Of a DNA stretch of 64,000 nucleotides, positions 54,142 to 63,492 are shown in pieces. This DNA comes from Pseudomonas sp. p1(2021b) (GTDB lineage Bacteria; Pseudomonadota; Gammaproteobacteria; Pseudomonadales; Pseudomonadaceae): positions 2,385,001 through 2,449,000 of the forward strand of contig NZ_CP083746.1 of the NCBI RefSeq assembly GCF_020151015.1. The letters run 5' to 3'. The stretch's first letter is position 1, and each line of letters begins with the position of its first letter. The notes beneath the pieces are model-generated. The model had not been told where the DNA came from. It made no database searches and was given only the letters and a program-made list of their open reading frames with translations. The translations under genes and the position numbers were made by a program.

Positions 54142-57100
54142 GCGTTCGGGTCCTGTTGCCGGGTCAGTTCGAGCAACAGGGCTTCTTCCTGCGCCAGGCG
54201 TGCGTCCAGCAGTCGCTTGACCGCTTGCAGGTGCTGCCCCTCGTTCACTTCGACCCGGCGTAACTGCCCTGCGGTATCCCGTGGTGACTCCGGCAACTCT
54301 GGCGTGATGGCCTCGATCACAGCGTCATCCAACGCATCGATGGGGTCGGCCTGGGCGTCCAGGCAGTAATCCAGGTAGTCCAGGCCCGATTGCCAGCGGG
54401 CGTTCAGCGCGTCGAAGTCGTCGGCGTAGCGTTTCTTGAGAAAACGCTGCCAACTCGGCTGCCGCGCGACCCAGGCATGTCGCAACGGGTCGTTCTGCTC
54501 TTCTTCATCGAACCGTTCAACGGCGTTGATGACAGCGTCCGCTGTACTGTCAGAAATCATCGCCGTCTGGCGGTAGAGCATCTCGTGGCTGGGCTCCGGA
54601 ACCTCGAGCCGAGGCGCCACGGCCTGGCGCAAGGCCAAGCGTATTTCGATGTCATCGATCAAGGCCGTACGTAGCTGTTCCGGGTGGATGTCATCGAGTG
54701 GATCGAGCGGGGGCAACTGCGGGGTGTTGCCTCTTTGGGCGGCTGGCAGGGTTTCCCATTCGCGGTAGGCAGTCTGGACGCGCAACCGGGCCAGGTAGAT
54801 ACGCGCCGCCAGGATGTTCACCTGCTCGCGGCGGAACAGGCGACCGTAGAAGGCGAACAAGCGTGGCCCGGCGATCGTACCGTCGATACTTTCGCTATAG
54901 GCCAGCACCTCGACTTCCAGTGTGCTGAACCCATCCGTACCTGCATCGCCACAGTTAGGCGGGAAGTCACTGGCTATCTGTTCCAGATGGGCTCGCAGGT
55001 ATTCATCCTGACTGGCCTTCTCCAGCAGGCTCCAGATTTGCCTGGCCAAGGCTTCCGGGCTGGTACGCGCCTGTTCCGAGCGCCCGACGCGCTCGATGAC
55101 CTGTTGCAGATTCGGGTAGGCACCGTCTTCGAACAGCGTGCTCCACAGTTGGCGTTGTCTGTCTGTGGCGGTGTCGAGCCAGTTCACCGGGGGGACGTCA
55201 TGGGGTATCTCGGGCGGTAGCAGCGGTTGCAGCTCCCGTGTTTCAAGGACCCTGACGCCCACTTCACGCAAGCGTTCGGCCGTCTGTTCAGGGATGCCGT
55301 TGTCGAAGAAGGTCCAGATGAGCAGGCGCCGACCCGTACGTAGCTCATTGACGAAGGTGCTTTGCAGGATCCGCTCGAGCATCGGGAATTCGGTAATGTG
55401 GTTTGTGCTCAGCTGAAGATCGCGCAATCGGCAATTTTGCCGCTCCATCAACTCGGTCAGCCCCGTGGGCCATTGCGTGAGCAGGCAGCCGTCCAGATAG
55501 AGGCCTTCAAGGTTGTGCAGGTCGCCCAGCAGGGGGGCGAGCCCCAGTGGGTTGTTCGACAGCCTAAGTTCACGCAACGACGTCAATTGGCCGAAATGCG
55601 CTGCCAGGCCAGGGGTGAGGTCGATGGCATTGGCTTCGAGCTGCAGTATCTGCAGTGGCAGCCGTGCCAGCACCTGCATGTCGGCGACGCCCAGCTCCAA
55701 GCCAGCATGAGAGAGGCGGAGCACGCGCAGGTGCCGCATGGCACTCAATGCCTCGCGAGCTTCGGTGTTCAAGCGGGCCAGTGGCGAGCGGATGAGTGTC
55801 AGCTCATGCAGGCCCGGCGCGCTGCGCAGGGCCTGGAACAGGGCGTGCGTATCCAGTTGCGGGTTGTTGGTCAGTTCCAGTTGCTGCAGATTCGGAAAAC
55901 TCTGCAGGAAATCCGCTGGAATCGTCCGCAGTGGCAGGCCATCGATGGAAAGCTCCCTGATGTGGGGAAATGGCACGGGCAACGAGGGCAGGGCGTCGAG
56001 TGCCAGGCGGTCAAGGTGCAGGCGTTGGCCGCCATCGCGGGCCCAGGTGCGAGCAAGCAGCCGGCTTAACGTTCGGCGGCTTTCGTATTCATCCTCTGGT
56101 GCGGTATCGGTCCAGTATTGGAGCGATTCGGTGAGGGTCGCACGCTGCTGGCTCAGCACCCTGAGCTGTTCTGCAACGTTGCCATGCAGGGCCATCTCCT
56201 GGGCCAGGTTGCGGATTTCGTCTGGGCGTAGCCCTGGATACAGGCCTTGCAGTTGGGTATGCGTGGCATTCTGGCCGGTCCTGAACAGTTCTCGAAAGCG
56301 GAACCGGCCACTGAGCGGGTAGCCCAGTTGCCCATCGCTCAAACGCATCGGGGAGCGCCAAAAGGGCTTGATGGGTTGCTGGCCGATCAACCGGGATGCC
56401 AGGCTTCGGTCCGCCTGTACGGCGTCAAGGCGCGCTGCCAAGCTGGCATCGGGCTGCTCTGCCGACAGCGCATCGGCCAGGCGCTGACTATCGGCATTGG
56501 CCAGGGTGGGTCGGTTCAGGCCCAGCAAGGCCCGGTCCAGTCGGGCACGGGCCTGAAGACGTCGTGCCTCCTCGGCGATGCGCAACGGAATGCGACCGGC
56601 AGCCAGGCGATGCCTCTCGGTGGGGCTGGCATGGTCGAGGAGGGCCTGCAGGGCGTCGTCCGGTACGCCGCCGAATTGGCCGGCCAACAGCTGCGCTGGC
56701 GCGCTCAGGGGCTGTCGACGGCTCGCCTGCAGGCTCTCGAACACGGCCGTGCGCTGGCCAGCCAGGTGATCGGCCAAGCATTCGTCCAAGGCAGAAGCGC
56801 CCGCACCTCGTGCCCCATTGGCCGACAGCAGTGCGGTGAATGTCTCTGGCGCCATCTGCGCTGCAACCGTCTGGCTCAGATGGCCTTGTTCCAGTGCAGT
56901 GCGGGTAATCATTATCTGCACTTCGCCGGGCGTCTGCGCTGCGCCATAGCGGGTGACCGCGCCCAGGGGGGCCGGGCCTTCGTATGCCAGGATGACATGA
57001 TCTTCGGGCCAGCCTGGCAACATGGGCAGGGCTGAAAGCGCATAGTGTTTGTATGCTGCAAGCGGCTGGGCATGGCGTACGCGAGAAATGACATCGCTGG

Positions 57101-59093
57101 TCTCTTGGTCGATGCGCAGGCGCTTGAGCGCATCGACGAGCAGCGCCGGTGGCCGTTGCCCATCGATGTGCACGCGGCGCAGCACGTCGGCATCCGTGCC
57201 GGTGGCGTTCATGACCATGATCAGGTCGTCGTCCTGCAACCCTTCGGTCACCTGCCCGAGACGGCGCATCAGTTGCACATCGCTCCAGTCCAGCGGTTGT
57301 TCCAGGGCCAGGCGCCAGGCACCGTGACCGTTATGCTGCAGACGAGGGCGATAGGCGTCGGAGGCACTGGGATGAAGCAAGCGCCAACTGCCCTGTTCGC
57401 CTTGTTCGAGCTGGTACGTGCGGCCTTCGATGCGAATGTAGTGGCGATCTTCCAGCGCATACAGGCCTTGTGCGTCCGGCGACAGCTCGCCAGGCAGCTG
57501 CACGGGGCTCTGGTAGGGAGAGAGGTCTGGACGCCACAGTCGCTCCTCGCCTTCGTGCAGGATCGACTGCATGGCATCGACGAAGCCCGAGGCCTTGAGC
57601 GCCTTTAGCCCCGCGCCGATGCCCGCCACGGTGGCGAGGTTGGCCGCGATGGATTCCACCTGGGCAAGCGCCTGGGCGGTATCGTCGTCCTCCCAGGCTT
57701 CGATGCCATGGAACACGCTGCCCATGATCTGTGCCGCACCGATGGTCATCATGATCGGGTTGAGCAAAGGCACGAACATCGCGGCGACGTTGAGCACGTC
57801 CAACCCCACCGATAGCCAGTATTCCAGCCGCTCCAGGCGCGACTTGGCGTCGGCATCGGCGGTGGGCACCGCAATGCTTGCGGCATCGCCCTTGAGACGG
57901 CGCACGTGGTCGCGGTAAAGCGTGAGCCAGGGATTGTCAGGCAGAGCGATACGTTCGTAGAAGACCCTGGGCGATGCCTTGTTCACCCGGACCTTACGAC
58001 CAAACAAATGCTTCTCGGTGAACAGCGCCTGGTGCAGCTTGCCGGTCAATTCGCCTTGCAGGGCATGGGGGGCGAAGCCGATCACCTGCCGCAGCAGGCC
58101 AGCATCCTGCATGCGCTTGGCCAGATCGCCAGCGGCCTGGCTTGCCGAGGCATATTCGTGCAACGGCGCATCCGGCGCACCGGGAATGTAGACGATGCAC
58201 GGGTTGGTCGCATCGTCCTGGTCCGGGCCGATCACCAGCACTTCGTTCAGCGCAGTCGCGAACAGGCTGATCCGCCAGCATTTCAGTGGTCGGCCCGCAT
58301 ACTGCGGGTCGGCAGCGCTCTGGCACAGCTGCATCAGCGCTGCGTGTCCAGCCTCGCTCAGCCGACCGCGCAGGCGGGCGATCCAGGCCTGGACCGTTAG
58401 CTCGTCACGGTTGGCCTGGATGGACAGGCGCTGGATCCAGGCCGAGGCAGGGCCCTCGAACAGTGAAGCCAGATGCTGTTGGTACTGCTGGCCCAGGTCC
58501 AGGTCACGGCAGATCCTGACGAACCCTGCGGCTGTCAGGCCCGCTACCGGGCTGGCGACCGGGCGTGTGTCGGTCTTGCTGCGTTGCAGGGCACTGAAGG
58601 GGCCGGCTGCGTCCGGGCTCTCGAAGTTGTGCAGCGCCGCTTCCAGCAGGCTGAGCATGCGTGCCTTGCCCTGCGGGTCGCGCTCGTAGCGCTGCCGGTC
58701 GGTCTGTGCGGCAACGGTGGCGGTGTCCTCCGTAATCGCCTCGATGATCGGCTTGAAGGGCTGGAAATGGTATTGCGCCTGTTCGACAGGGTCGTCGATG
58801 CCCAGGCGTCGCTCCAGCAGCGGTTTACAGAACTCGGTGATGCCCTTGAGCGGCTTCAACGCATGTTGCAGGGCCTTGCGGCTGGAGTCCCTGCGTTCGA
58901 TGGCCTCGCGCAGGGCTTGCTGTTGTGCGGCGCTGGCCTCGGCATACCAGCCATGGGCCGTGCCGTCGGCCTGGAGGTAGTCTTTGCGCAACCTGGCCAA
59001 CAGGCCGGAAAGGTAGTGCGCATGCACGTGCTTGCTCCAGGAGGGCAGGGAACGAACGATCTGTGCGTGGTGGAAGGGGGCCTCGGTGGTCAT
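54135..59093 (-). CDS. Giant LRR protein with NEL-type (IpaH/SspH-like) E3 ubiquitin ligase domain
   Basis: A 1652-residue protein. Residues 1-1000 form the DUF6543/dermonecrotic-toxin-like N-terminal region, including hydrophobic helices around VGLDVLNVAAMFVPLLNPIM. About five to six leucine-rich repeats lie at residues 1045-1235 (LQQLELTNNP, HLRVLRLSHAGLELG, SLRELRLSNNPLGL, NLEGLYLDGC). The C-terminal part is NEL-like; the candidate catalytic cysteine is Cys1381 in PPNCGD. NEL domains are bacterial E3 ligases that act on host ubiquitin pathways after secretion. The start is MTTEAPFHH at 59093. No type III secretion genes or N-terminal signal are seen, so delivery is unknown. It stands alone. 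Confidence 0.8.
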   Translation of the reverse strand: MTTEAPFHHAQIVRSLPSWSKHVHAHYLSGLLARLRKDYLQADGTAHGWYAEASAAQQQALREAIERRDSSRKALQHALKPLKGITEFCKPLLERRLGIDDPVEQAQYHFQPFKPIIEAITEDTATVAAQTDRQRYERDPQGKARMLSLLEAALHNFESPDAAGPFSALQRSKTDTRPVASPVAGLTAAGFVRICRDLDLGQQYQQHLASLFEGPASAWIQRLSIQANRDELTVQAWIARLRGRLSEAGHAALMQLCQSAADPQYAGRPLKCWRISLFATALNEVLVIGPDQDDATNPCIVYIPGAPDAPLHEYASASQAAGDLAKRMQDAGLLRQVIGFAPHALQGELTGKLHQALFTEKHLFGRKVRVNKASPRVFYERIALPDNPWLTLYRDHVRRLKGDAASIAVPTADADAKSRLERLEYWLSVGLDVLNVAAMFVPLLNPIMMTIGAAQIMGSVFHGIEAWEDDDTAQALAQVESIAANLATVAGIGAGLKALKASGFVDAMQSILHEGEERLWRPDLSPYQSPVQLPGELSPDAQGLYALEDRHYIRIEGRTYQLEQGEQGSWRLLHPSASDAYRPRLQHNGHGAWRLALEQPLDWSDVQLMRRLGQVTEGLQDDDLIMVMNATGTDADVLRRVHIDGQRPPALLVDALKRLRIDQETSDVISRVRHAQPLAAYKHYALSALPMLPGWPEDHVILAYEGPAPLGAVTRYGAAQTPGEVQIMITRTALEQGHLSQTVAAQMAPETFTALLSANGARGAGASALDECLADHLAGQRTAVFESLQASRRQPLSAPAQLLAGQFGGVPDDALQALLDHASPTERHRLAAGRIPLRIAEEARRLQARARLDRALLGLNRPTLANADSQRLADALSAEQPDASLAARLDAVQADRSLASRLIGQQPIKPFWRSPMRLSDGQLGYPLSGRFRFRELFRTGQNATHTQLQGLYPGLRPDEIRNLAQEMALHGNVAEQLRVLSQQRATLTESLQYWTDTAPEDEYESRRTLSRLLARTWARDGGQRLHLDRLALDALPSLPVPFPHIRELSIDGLPLRTIPADFLQSFPNLQQLELTNNPQLDTHALFQALRSAPGLHELTLIRSPLARLNTEAREALSAMRHLRVLRLSHAGLELGVADMQVLARLPLQILQLEANAIDLTPGLAAHFGQLTSLRELRLSNNPLGLAPLLGDLHNLEGLYLDGCLLTQWPTGLTELMERQNCRLRDLQLSTNHITEFPMLERILQSTFVNELRTGRRLLIWTFFDNGIPEQTAERLREVGVRVLETRELQPLLPPEIPHDVPPVNWLDTATDRQRQLWSTLFEDGAYPNLQQVIERVGRSEQARTSPEALARQIWSLLEKASQDEYLRAHLEQIASDFPPNCGDAGTDGFSTLEVEVLAYSESIDGTIAGPRLFAFYGRLFRREQVNILAARIYLARLRVQTAYREWETLPAAQRGNTPQLPPLDPLDDIHPEQLRTALIDDIEIRLALRQAVAPRLEVPEPSHEMLYRQTAMISDSTADAVINAVERFDEEEQNDPLRHAWVARQPSWQRFLKKRYADDFDALNARWQSGLDYLDYCLDAQADPIDALDDAVIEAITPELPESPRDTAGQLRRVEVNEGQHLQAVKRLLDARLAQEEALLLELTRQQDPNAQ

Positions 59094-59284
59094 GGTCAAC
59101 TCCTTGTCAAAGAGCTGCCATTGAGCGGTCGTGCGGGATGATGCAGGCGATAACGAGATACTACCCAAGGGTCGGTGTCGCACATGTTGTCGTCGGTGAC
59201 GGGGCAGCGGGCCGTGTCTGGCTGGGCCAAGGTAGGCTACCGGCCTGTGCGCTGGCGCCAGGCCATAGCCAAGGGAGAGAGTTC

Positions 59285-60211
59285 ATGCGTTCGCAGTGCA
59301 GTCCCAAGGATCACCTGCTAGACCTCGATGGCGTCGAGATTGCCGTGCGTTGCTGGGGCCCGGAAGATGGCATTCCGGTGCTCGCATTGCACGGCTGGTT
59401 GGACAACGCCGCTTCATTCGACCGGTTGGCACCCCTGCTCGACGGGTGCTTTGTGGTCGCACCGGACCTTGCCGGCCACGGCCGTTCCGATCATCGCCGC
59501 GACGACAGCGGCTATTACCTGTGGGAACACGCCGAAGACATGCTGGCGGTGGTCGACAGCCTGGGCCTTGGGCATTTTCATGTCCTGGCCCACGGCATGG
59601 GCACCGGTATCGCCTCGCTGCTGGCGGCACTGACCAGCAGCATCGCCAGTATGATCTTCCTCGATGGTATGGGGGCGCCGTTCACGGTCGCCGAGGATGA
59701 TCGTGTGGCGCACCTGGCCCGGGCCTATCGCCTCAAGCGCATGGTCCGGCGCAGCCGTCTGCAAGGTTTTGCCGAGCCTGGCGGGAGCCAGTTCGATGAC
59801 CTGGATACCGCGCTCGCCCAACGGCGCAACCGGCTCGATGGCAATTTGTCCGCCGAGGCCGCACGGCTGTTGGCCCAGCGCGACCTGTTGCAGGTGGGCG
59901 AGGGCTATTGCTGGCGCCACGACCCGCGCCTGGTGCTGCCCGAACCCATGCCCTTGACCGAGCGTGAAGCCTGCGACCTGCTCAGGCAGATCGCCTGCCC
60001 GCTATACCTGATGCTCGGGCGCCAGGGCGCCTTCGCCGGGGATGGTGTCGAGCCACGACAGGGGGCCCTGCCTGGCCACGCCCGGGTCACCTGGCATCCG
60101 GGAGGGCATCACTTCCATCTCGAAGGCCCGGACCGCACCCTGGTCGACCTGATCCTGCGGGTGCTGGCCACCCATGATCATGGCCAGTTGCAGCGCCTGG
60201 TCAACGAGTAG
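59285..60211 (+). CDS. Alpha/beta-hydrolase fold protein lacking the nucleophile serine
   Basis: A 308-residue alpha/beta-hydrolase fold. LALHGWLDNAASFDRLAPLL, PDLAGHGRSD and a C-terminal HPGGHHFHLEGP (His) are typical. At the nucleophile elbow, where relatives have GHSMGG, this protein reads AHGMGTG, so Ser is Gly. It is probably catalytically inactive by the usual mechanism and may bind a ligand instead. ATG 59285 is preceded by AAGGGAGAG; an extension upstream is antisense to the LRR gene and rejected. A VOC gene follows 88 bases later. Confidence 0.85.
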   Translation: MRSQCSPKDHLLDLDGVEIAVRCWGPEDGIPVLALHGWLDNAASFDRLAPLLDGCFVVAPDLAGHGRSDHRRDDSGYYLWEHAEDMLAVVDSLGLGHFHVLAHGMGTGIASLLAALTSSIASMIFLDGMGAPFTVAEDDRVAHLARAYRLKRMVRRSRLQGFAEPGGSQFDDLDTALAQRRNRLDGNLSAEAARLLAQRDLLQVGEGYCWRHDPRLVLPEPMPLTEREACDLLRQIACPLYLMLGRQGAFAGDGVEPRQGALPGHARVTWHPGGHHFHLEGPDRTLVDLILRVLATHDHGQLQRLVNE

Positions 60212-60299
60212 CCGCGCGAAACGGGGGGCTGTCGGTGCACCTTGGGATGGGCTATGTTGCCCACGTACCTTTTCCCAGGTCGCTCAAAGGAGCTACGGC

Positions 60300-60728
60300 A
60301 TGCCACCGTTCGTCATCCAGCACATCGACCATATTGTTCTACGGGTTCATGACCTGGACCGTAGCATCGCCTTCTACCGTGACCTGCTCGGTTGCCAGGT
60401 GAGCCGAACCCGGGAAGACCTGTGCATGGTGCACCTGGCGGCAGGCACGGCGTTGATCGACCTGGTGAGCCTCGATGGGCCGCTAGGGCGCCCAGGCGGG
60501 CCGGCGCCGAGCGGGCAGGGGCATAACCTGCATCACTTCTGCCTGCGCATCGAACCTTTTGATGAGCACGCCTTGGTCGACTACCTGCAAGCGGCCGGGG
60601 TCACCGTGGAACCTGCGGAGAAACGTTACGGCGCCGAGGGCGAGGGGCCCTCGCTGTATTGCTTCGACCCCGACGGCAATCAGGTCGAGCTCAAGGGGCC
60701 GGTGTCCTGTGAGCTGGCCCCGCGATAA
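60300..60728 (+). CDS. VOC family (glyoxalase/bleomycin-resistance type) protein
   Basis: A 142-residue vicinal-oxygen-chelate protein. Metal ligands are visible: His in IQHIDHIVLRV, His in NLHHFCLRI and Glu in GNQVELKGP. It resembles glyoxalase-fold lyases of unknown substrate. AAAGGAG precedes ATG 60300. It follows the inactive-looking hydrolase by 88 bases on the same strand. It is the last gene before a 700-base non-coding stretch that carries a long repeat. Confidence 0.85.
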   Translation: MPPFVIQHIDHIVLRVHDLDRSIAFYRDLLGCQVSRTREDLCMVHLAAGTALIDLVSLDGPLGRPGGPAPSGQGHNLHHFCLRIEPFDEHALVDYLQAAGVTVEPAEKRYGAEGEGPSLYCFDPDGNQVELKGPVSCELAPR

Positions 60729-61436
60729 GGGCCAAGTCCTTGCCAGACGACGGTAATCGGGCGCTGCTCCTGTGGTCTTGCGCAGCGATGGCTAAAAATA
60801 CCCCGCGAAATCAATTGGTTATTAATTTTTTGTAAGAGGATGCCTTTGCCTTTGCCTTTGCTCTTGCTTGCGATGCGCGATAGCCCAGGCGCCGCCAAAC
60901 GCGACGTCAGGAGGCCGAGTGGAGGCATTACGGAGGTGGGTGCCGGGCATGGATGCCCGGCAAGCGGCGCAGGGCCATGGATGGCCCTTCGCCGCGCCCC
61001 ACCGGGAGTAATGCCGGAGCGAGGGAACCCCGGAGCGAAGCGCAGGGGCCGGATGCAGGAGCCAGCGGTTTTTGCCTACTTTTGCCCAAGAGCAAAAGTA
61101 GGTCGCCGTAAAGGCGAAAAGGTGAATCAGCGCCTCCATGGCGAATGGATATTTCGCTATTTTCAATGCAGTCGATTTTTACAAAGGCTTCCGCTCGGCC
61201 TCCTGACGTCGCGTTTGGCGGCGCCTGGGCTATCGCATATCACAAGCAAGCGCAAGGCTGCCGCTGATGCTAGGCATGATCGAAGTGTTGGCCCAATCGC
61301 CGGCAAGCTGCCCCACAGGGTAGCGCTAGTTATGGGTAGGCCGAAGATCTGGAATATTTCCTACAGATCCACCGATCAAGCAGAACACCTTTAACGAGAT
61401 GACTCTAAGCAAAGACAGCCCAACGAGATCATCATC
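60729..61436. repeat. Non-coding 708-bp stretch with a structured repeat bounded by 43-bp inverted repeats
   Basis: Perfect 43-base inverted arms lie at 60877-60919 and 61194-61236, with imperfect pairing continuing outward (CAAGCAAG-type) and inward. Inside are hairpins GCCGGGCATGGATGCCCGGC, a GGGCCATGGATGGCCC stem and CCTACTTTTGCCC with its inverse GGGCAAAAGTAGG-like partner. The core (GAGGCCGAGTGGAGGCATTA, GGAGCGAAGCGCAGGGGC) is a repeat I recall from many Pseudomonas genomes. A CCTTTG triplet repeat sits at 60843-60860. The open frames across it are repeat noise; I see no gene. Confidence 0.8.
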
Positions 61437-62084
61437 GTGGCCCGACAGTCCCCTGCCCCACACGCCACACCCGCCCAGGCCGTGACCTTGCTGGTACTGG
61501 CCATGGCCACGGTGCTGGCGTCCGGCATCATGCCCCGCCACCGCGCCGACTGGCTGATGGAGAACCTCGTCCCGCTGGCCCTGATACTGGCCTTGGTCGT
61601 CGGCTGGCGCTGGTTGCGCCTGTCATGGCAGGCCTACCTGGCTATCCTGCTGTTACTGGCCGTGCATGAACTGGGGGCGCACTACACCTACGCCGAAGTG
61701 CCCTACAACCGTTGGTGGCAGAGCCTGTTCGACCAGTCGTTGAACGCGGCCATGGGCTGGCAACGCAACCAGTACGATCGTTTGGTCCACCTGAGCTATG
61801 GCCTGCTGTTCTATCGGCCGCTGCGCGAAACGCTATGGCGTCTGACGCCCCTGCGTGGGGCTTGGCTCGCCTTTCTGGCGTTGAACCTGGTGCTGGCCAC
61901 CTCGGCGTTGTACGAACTGATCGAATGGGTCGGTGGCCAATACGTGGGCACCGACACGGCTCGGGCCTTCGTCGCCACCCAGCGCGACCCCTGGGATGCG
62001 CAGAAGGACATGGCGCTGGCGCTTGGCGGGGCGCTGGCCAGTCTTGCGTGGGGCACATTGCGGAGTGTTCGACCGCCCAGGTGA
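61437..62084 (+). CDS. DUF2238 (YjdF-like) membrane protein
   Basis: A 215-residue inner-membrane protein with about six hydrophobic helices. The family features are VHELGAHYTYAEVPY, NQYDRLVHLSYGLLF, ATSALYELIEWVGG and the end DPWDAQKDMALALGGAL. Function unknown. GTG 61437 is the only reasonable start, with a weak ACGAGA ahead. An esterase-like gene follows after 69 bases on the same strand; co-transcription is plausible. Confidence 0.85.
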   Translation: MARQSPAPHATPAQAVTLLVLAMATVLASGIMPRHRADWLMENLVPLALILALVVGWRWLRLSWQAYLAILLLLAVHELGAHYTYAEVPYNRWWQSLFDQSLNAAMGWQRNQYDRLVHLSYGLLFYRPLRETLWRLTPLRGAWLAFLALNLVLATSALYELIEWVGGQYVGTDTARAFVATQRDPWDAQKDMALALGGALASLAWGTLRSVRPPR

Positions 62085-62153
62085 TGCCGAGGAACATCCC
62101 GCGCCGACCTGGCGTCTCCCGACATATCGGAAGACGATCCAGAGGAGCTGCCC

Positions 62154-63488
62154 ATGTCTGCCCCCGCCAAGACTCGCGAAGCTGCCGACCAGGCGCTGCT
62201 GACGCTGCTGCGCCGCCATGGCGAGCCGCTGCCGAACATCGATGCGCCACTGTTCGGCGAGCTGTTCGACCGCTATGCCGACGCCAAGGTCGTGCTGATC
62301 GGTGAGGCCAGCCACGGCACCCGGGAGTTCTACCGGGCTCGGGCCGCCATCACCCGACGGCTGGTGGAGCGGCACGGCTTCACCATCGTCGCGGTGGAGG
62401 CCGACTGGCCCGATGCCGGCCAGCTCGATCGCAAGGTGCGGGGCCTGGGGACCGCGCCCACCCGCGACCCGGCGTTCGCGCGCTTTCCCAGCTGGATGTG
62501 GCGCAACGTCGAGGTGCGCGAGTTCATCCATTGGCTGCATGGCCACAACCAGCCCTTGGCGAGCGAGGCGCGTATCGAGTTCCGTGGCCTGGACATCTAC
62601 AGCCTGCGCAACTCCATGGCCGAAGTGCTGGCCTACCTGGACCGCACCGACACCGAGCTGGCGCGAGAGGCCCGCCAACGCTACGGGTGCCTCACCCCAT
62701 GGCAGGACGACCCCGCCCTGTATGGGCACTTCGTCGAGCGCGGTGGCCAGGTGCCGTGCGAGGATGCGGTGGTGCAGCAGCTCAACAGCCTGCTGGCCGA
62801 ACGCCTGGCGCGTCTGGCCGATGATGGCGAAGCCTTCTTCGACGCCACCCAGAACGCCCGTGTGGTGCGCGCCGCCGAACAGTACTACCGGGCCATGTAC
62901 CGCGGCTCGGCGGCCTCCTGGAACCTGCGCGACACCCATATGTTCGACACCTTGCGGGCCTTGCTCGCCCATCGCGGCGAAGAGGCCAAGGCGGTGGTGT
63001 GGGCGCACAATTCCCATATCGGCAACGCTGCCGCCACCCAGATGGGCTGGCGCGGCGAGCTCAACTTGGGCCAGCTGTGCCGCACCGCCTTCGGGCAGGA
63101 TGCGGTATTGATCGGCATGAGTACCGACCGTGGCCAGGTGGCTGCCGCCGATGATTGGGATGCCCCGGTGCGGATCAAGCAGGTCCTGCCGTCACGTCCG
63201 GACAGTTGGGAACGCCGTTTCCTCGATGCCGGCATCGCGGCCTCGTTGACCGACTGGCGCGGGGAGGGCACGCAGGCATTGCGCGCGGCCCTGGCCGAAC
63301 CTTTGCTCGAGCGTGCCATCGGCGTCATCTACCGCCCGGCCACCGAGCGCCAGAGCCATTATTTCGAGGCGTCGCTGGCCGACCAGTTCGATGCCCTGGT
63401 GTGGATCGAGCAGACCGCTGCCGTCACGCCGCTGCCGGTGCCCGAGAGCGCCAGCCACGAGGAAGACACCTTCCCGTTCGGAGTCTGA
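62154..63488 (+). CDS. Erythromycin esterase-like protein
   Basis: A 444-residue protein of the EreA/EreB superfamily. Conserved blocks are LIGEASHGTREFYRARAAIT (with the His-Gly-Thr core), VAVEADWPDAGQLDR and VVWAHNSHIGNAAATQMGW. Chromosomal members of this branch are rarely shown to open macrolides, so resistance should not be assumed. AGGAG precedes the ATG. A phosphoribosyltransferase gene follows after 4 bases; in other bacteria the two domains are sometimes fused, so a shared pathway is likely. Confidence 0.88.
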   Translation: MSAPAKTREAADQALLTLLRRHGEPLPNIDAPLFGELFDRYADAKVVLIGEASHGTREFYRARAAITRRLVERHGFTIVAVEADWPDAGQLDRKVRGLGTAPTRDPAFARFPSWMWRNVEVREFIHWLHGHNQPLASEARIEFRGLDIYSLRNSMAEVLAYLDRTDTELAREARQRYGCLTPWQDDPALYGHFVERGGQVPCEDAVVQQLNSLLAERLARLADDGEAFFDATQNARVVRAAEQYYRAMYRGSAASWNLRDTHMFDTLRALLAHRGEEAKAVVWAHNSHIGNAAATQMGWRGELNLGQLCRTAFGQDAVLIGMSTDRGQVAAADDWDAPVRIKQVLPSRPDSWERRFLDAGIAASLTDWRGEGTQALRAALAEPLLERAIGVIYRPATERQSHYFEASLADQFDALVWIEQTAAVTPLPVPESASHEEDTFPFGV

Positions 63489-63492
63489 TGTC

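Noticed and set aside
60840..61394. A 184-codon open frame across the long repeat
   Set aside because: It translates the repeat's hairpins into Arg/Gly/Pro-rich sequence; such frames occur in every copy of repeats of this kind.
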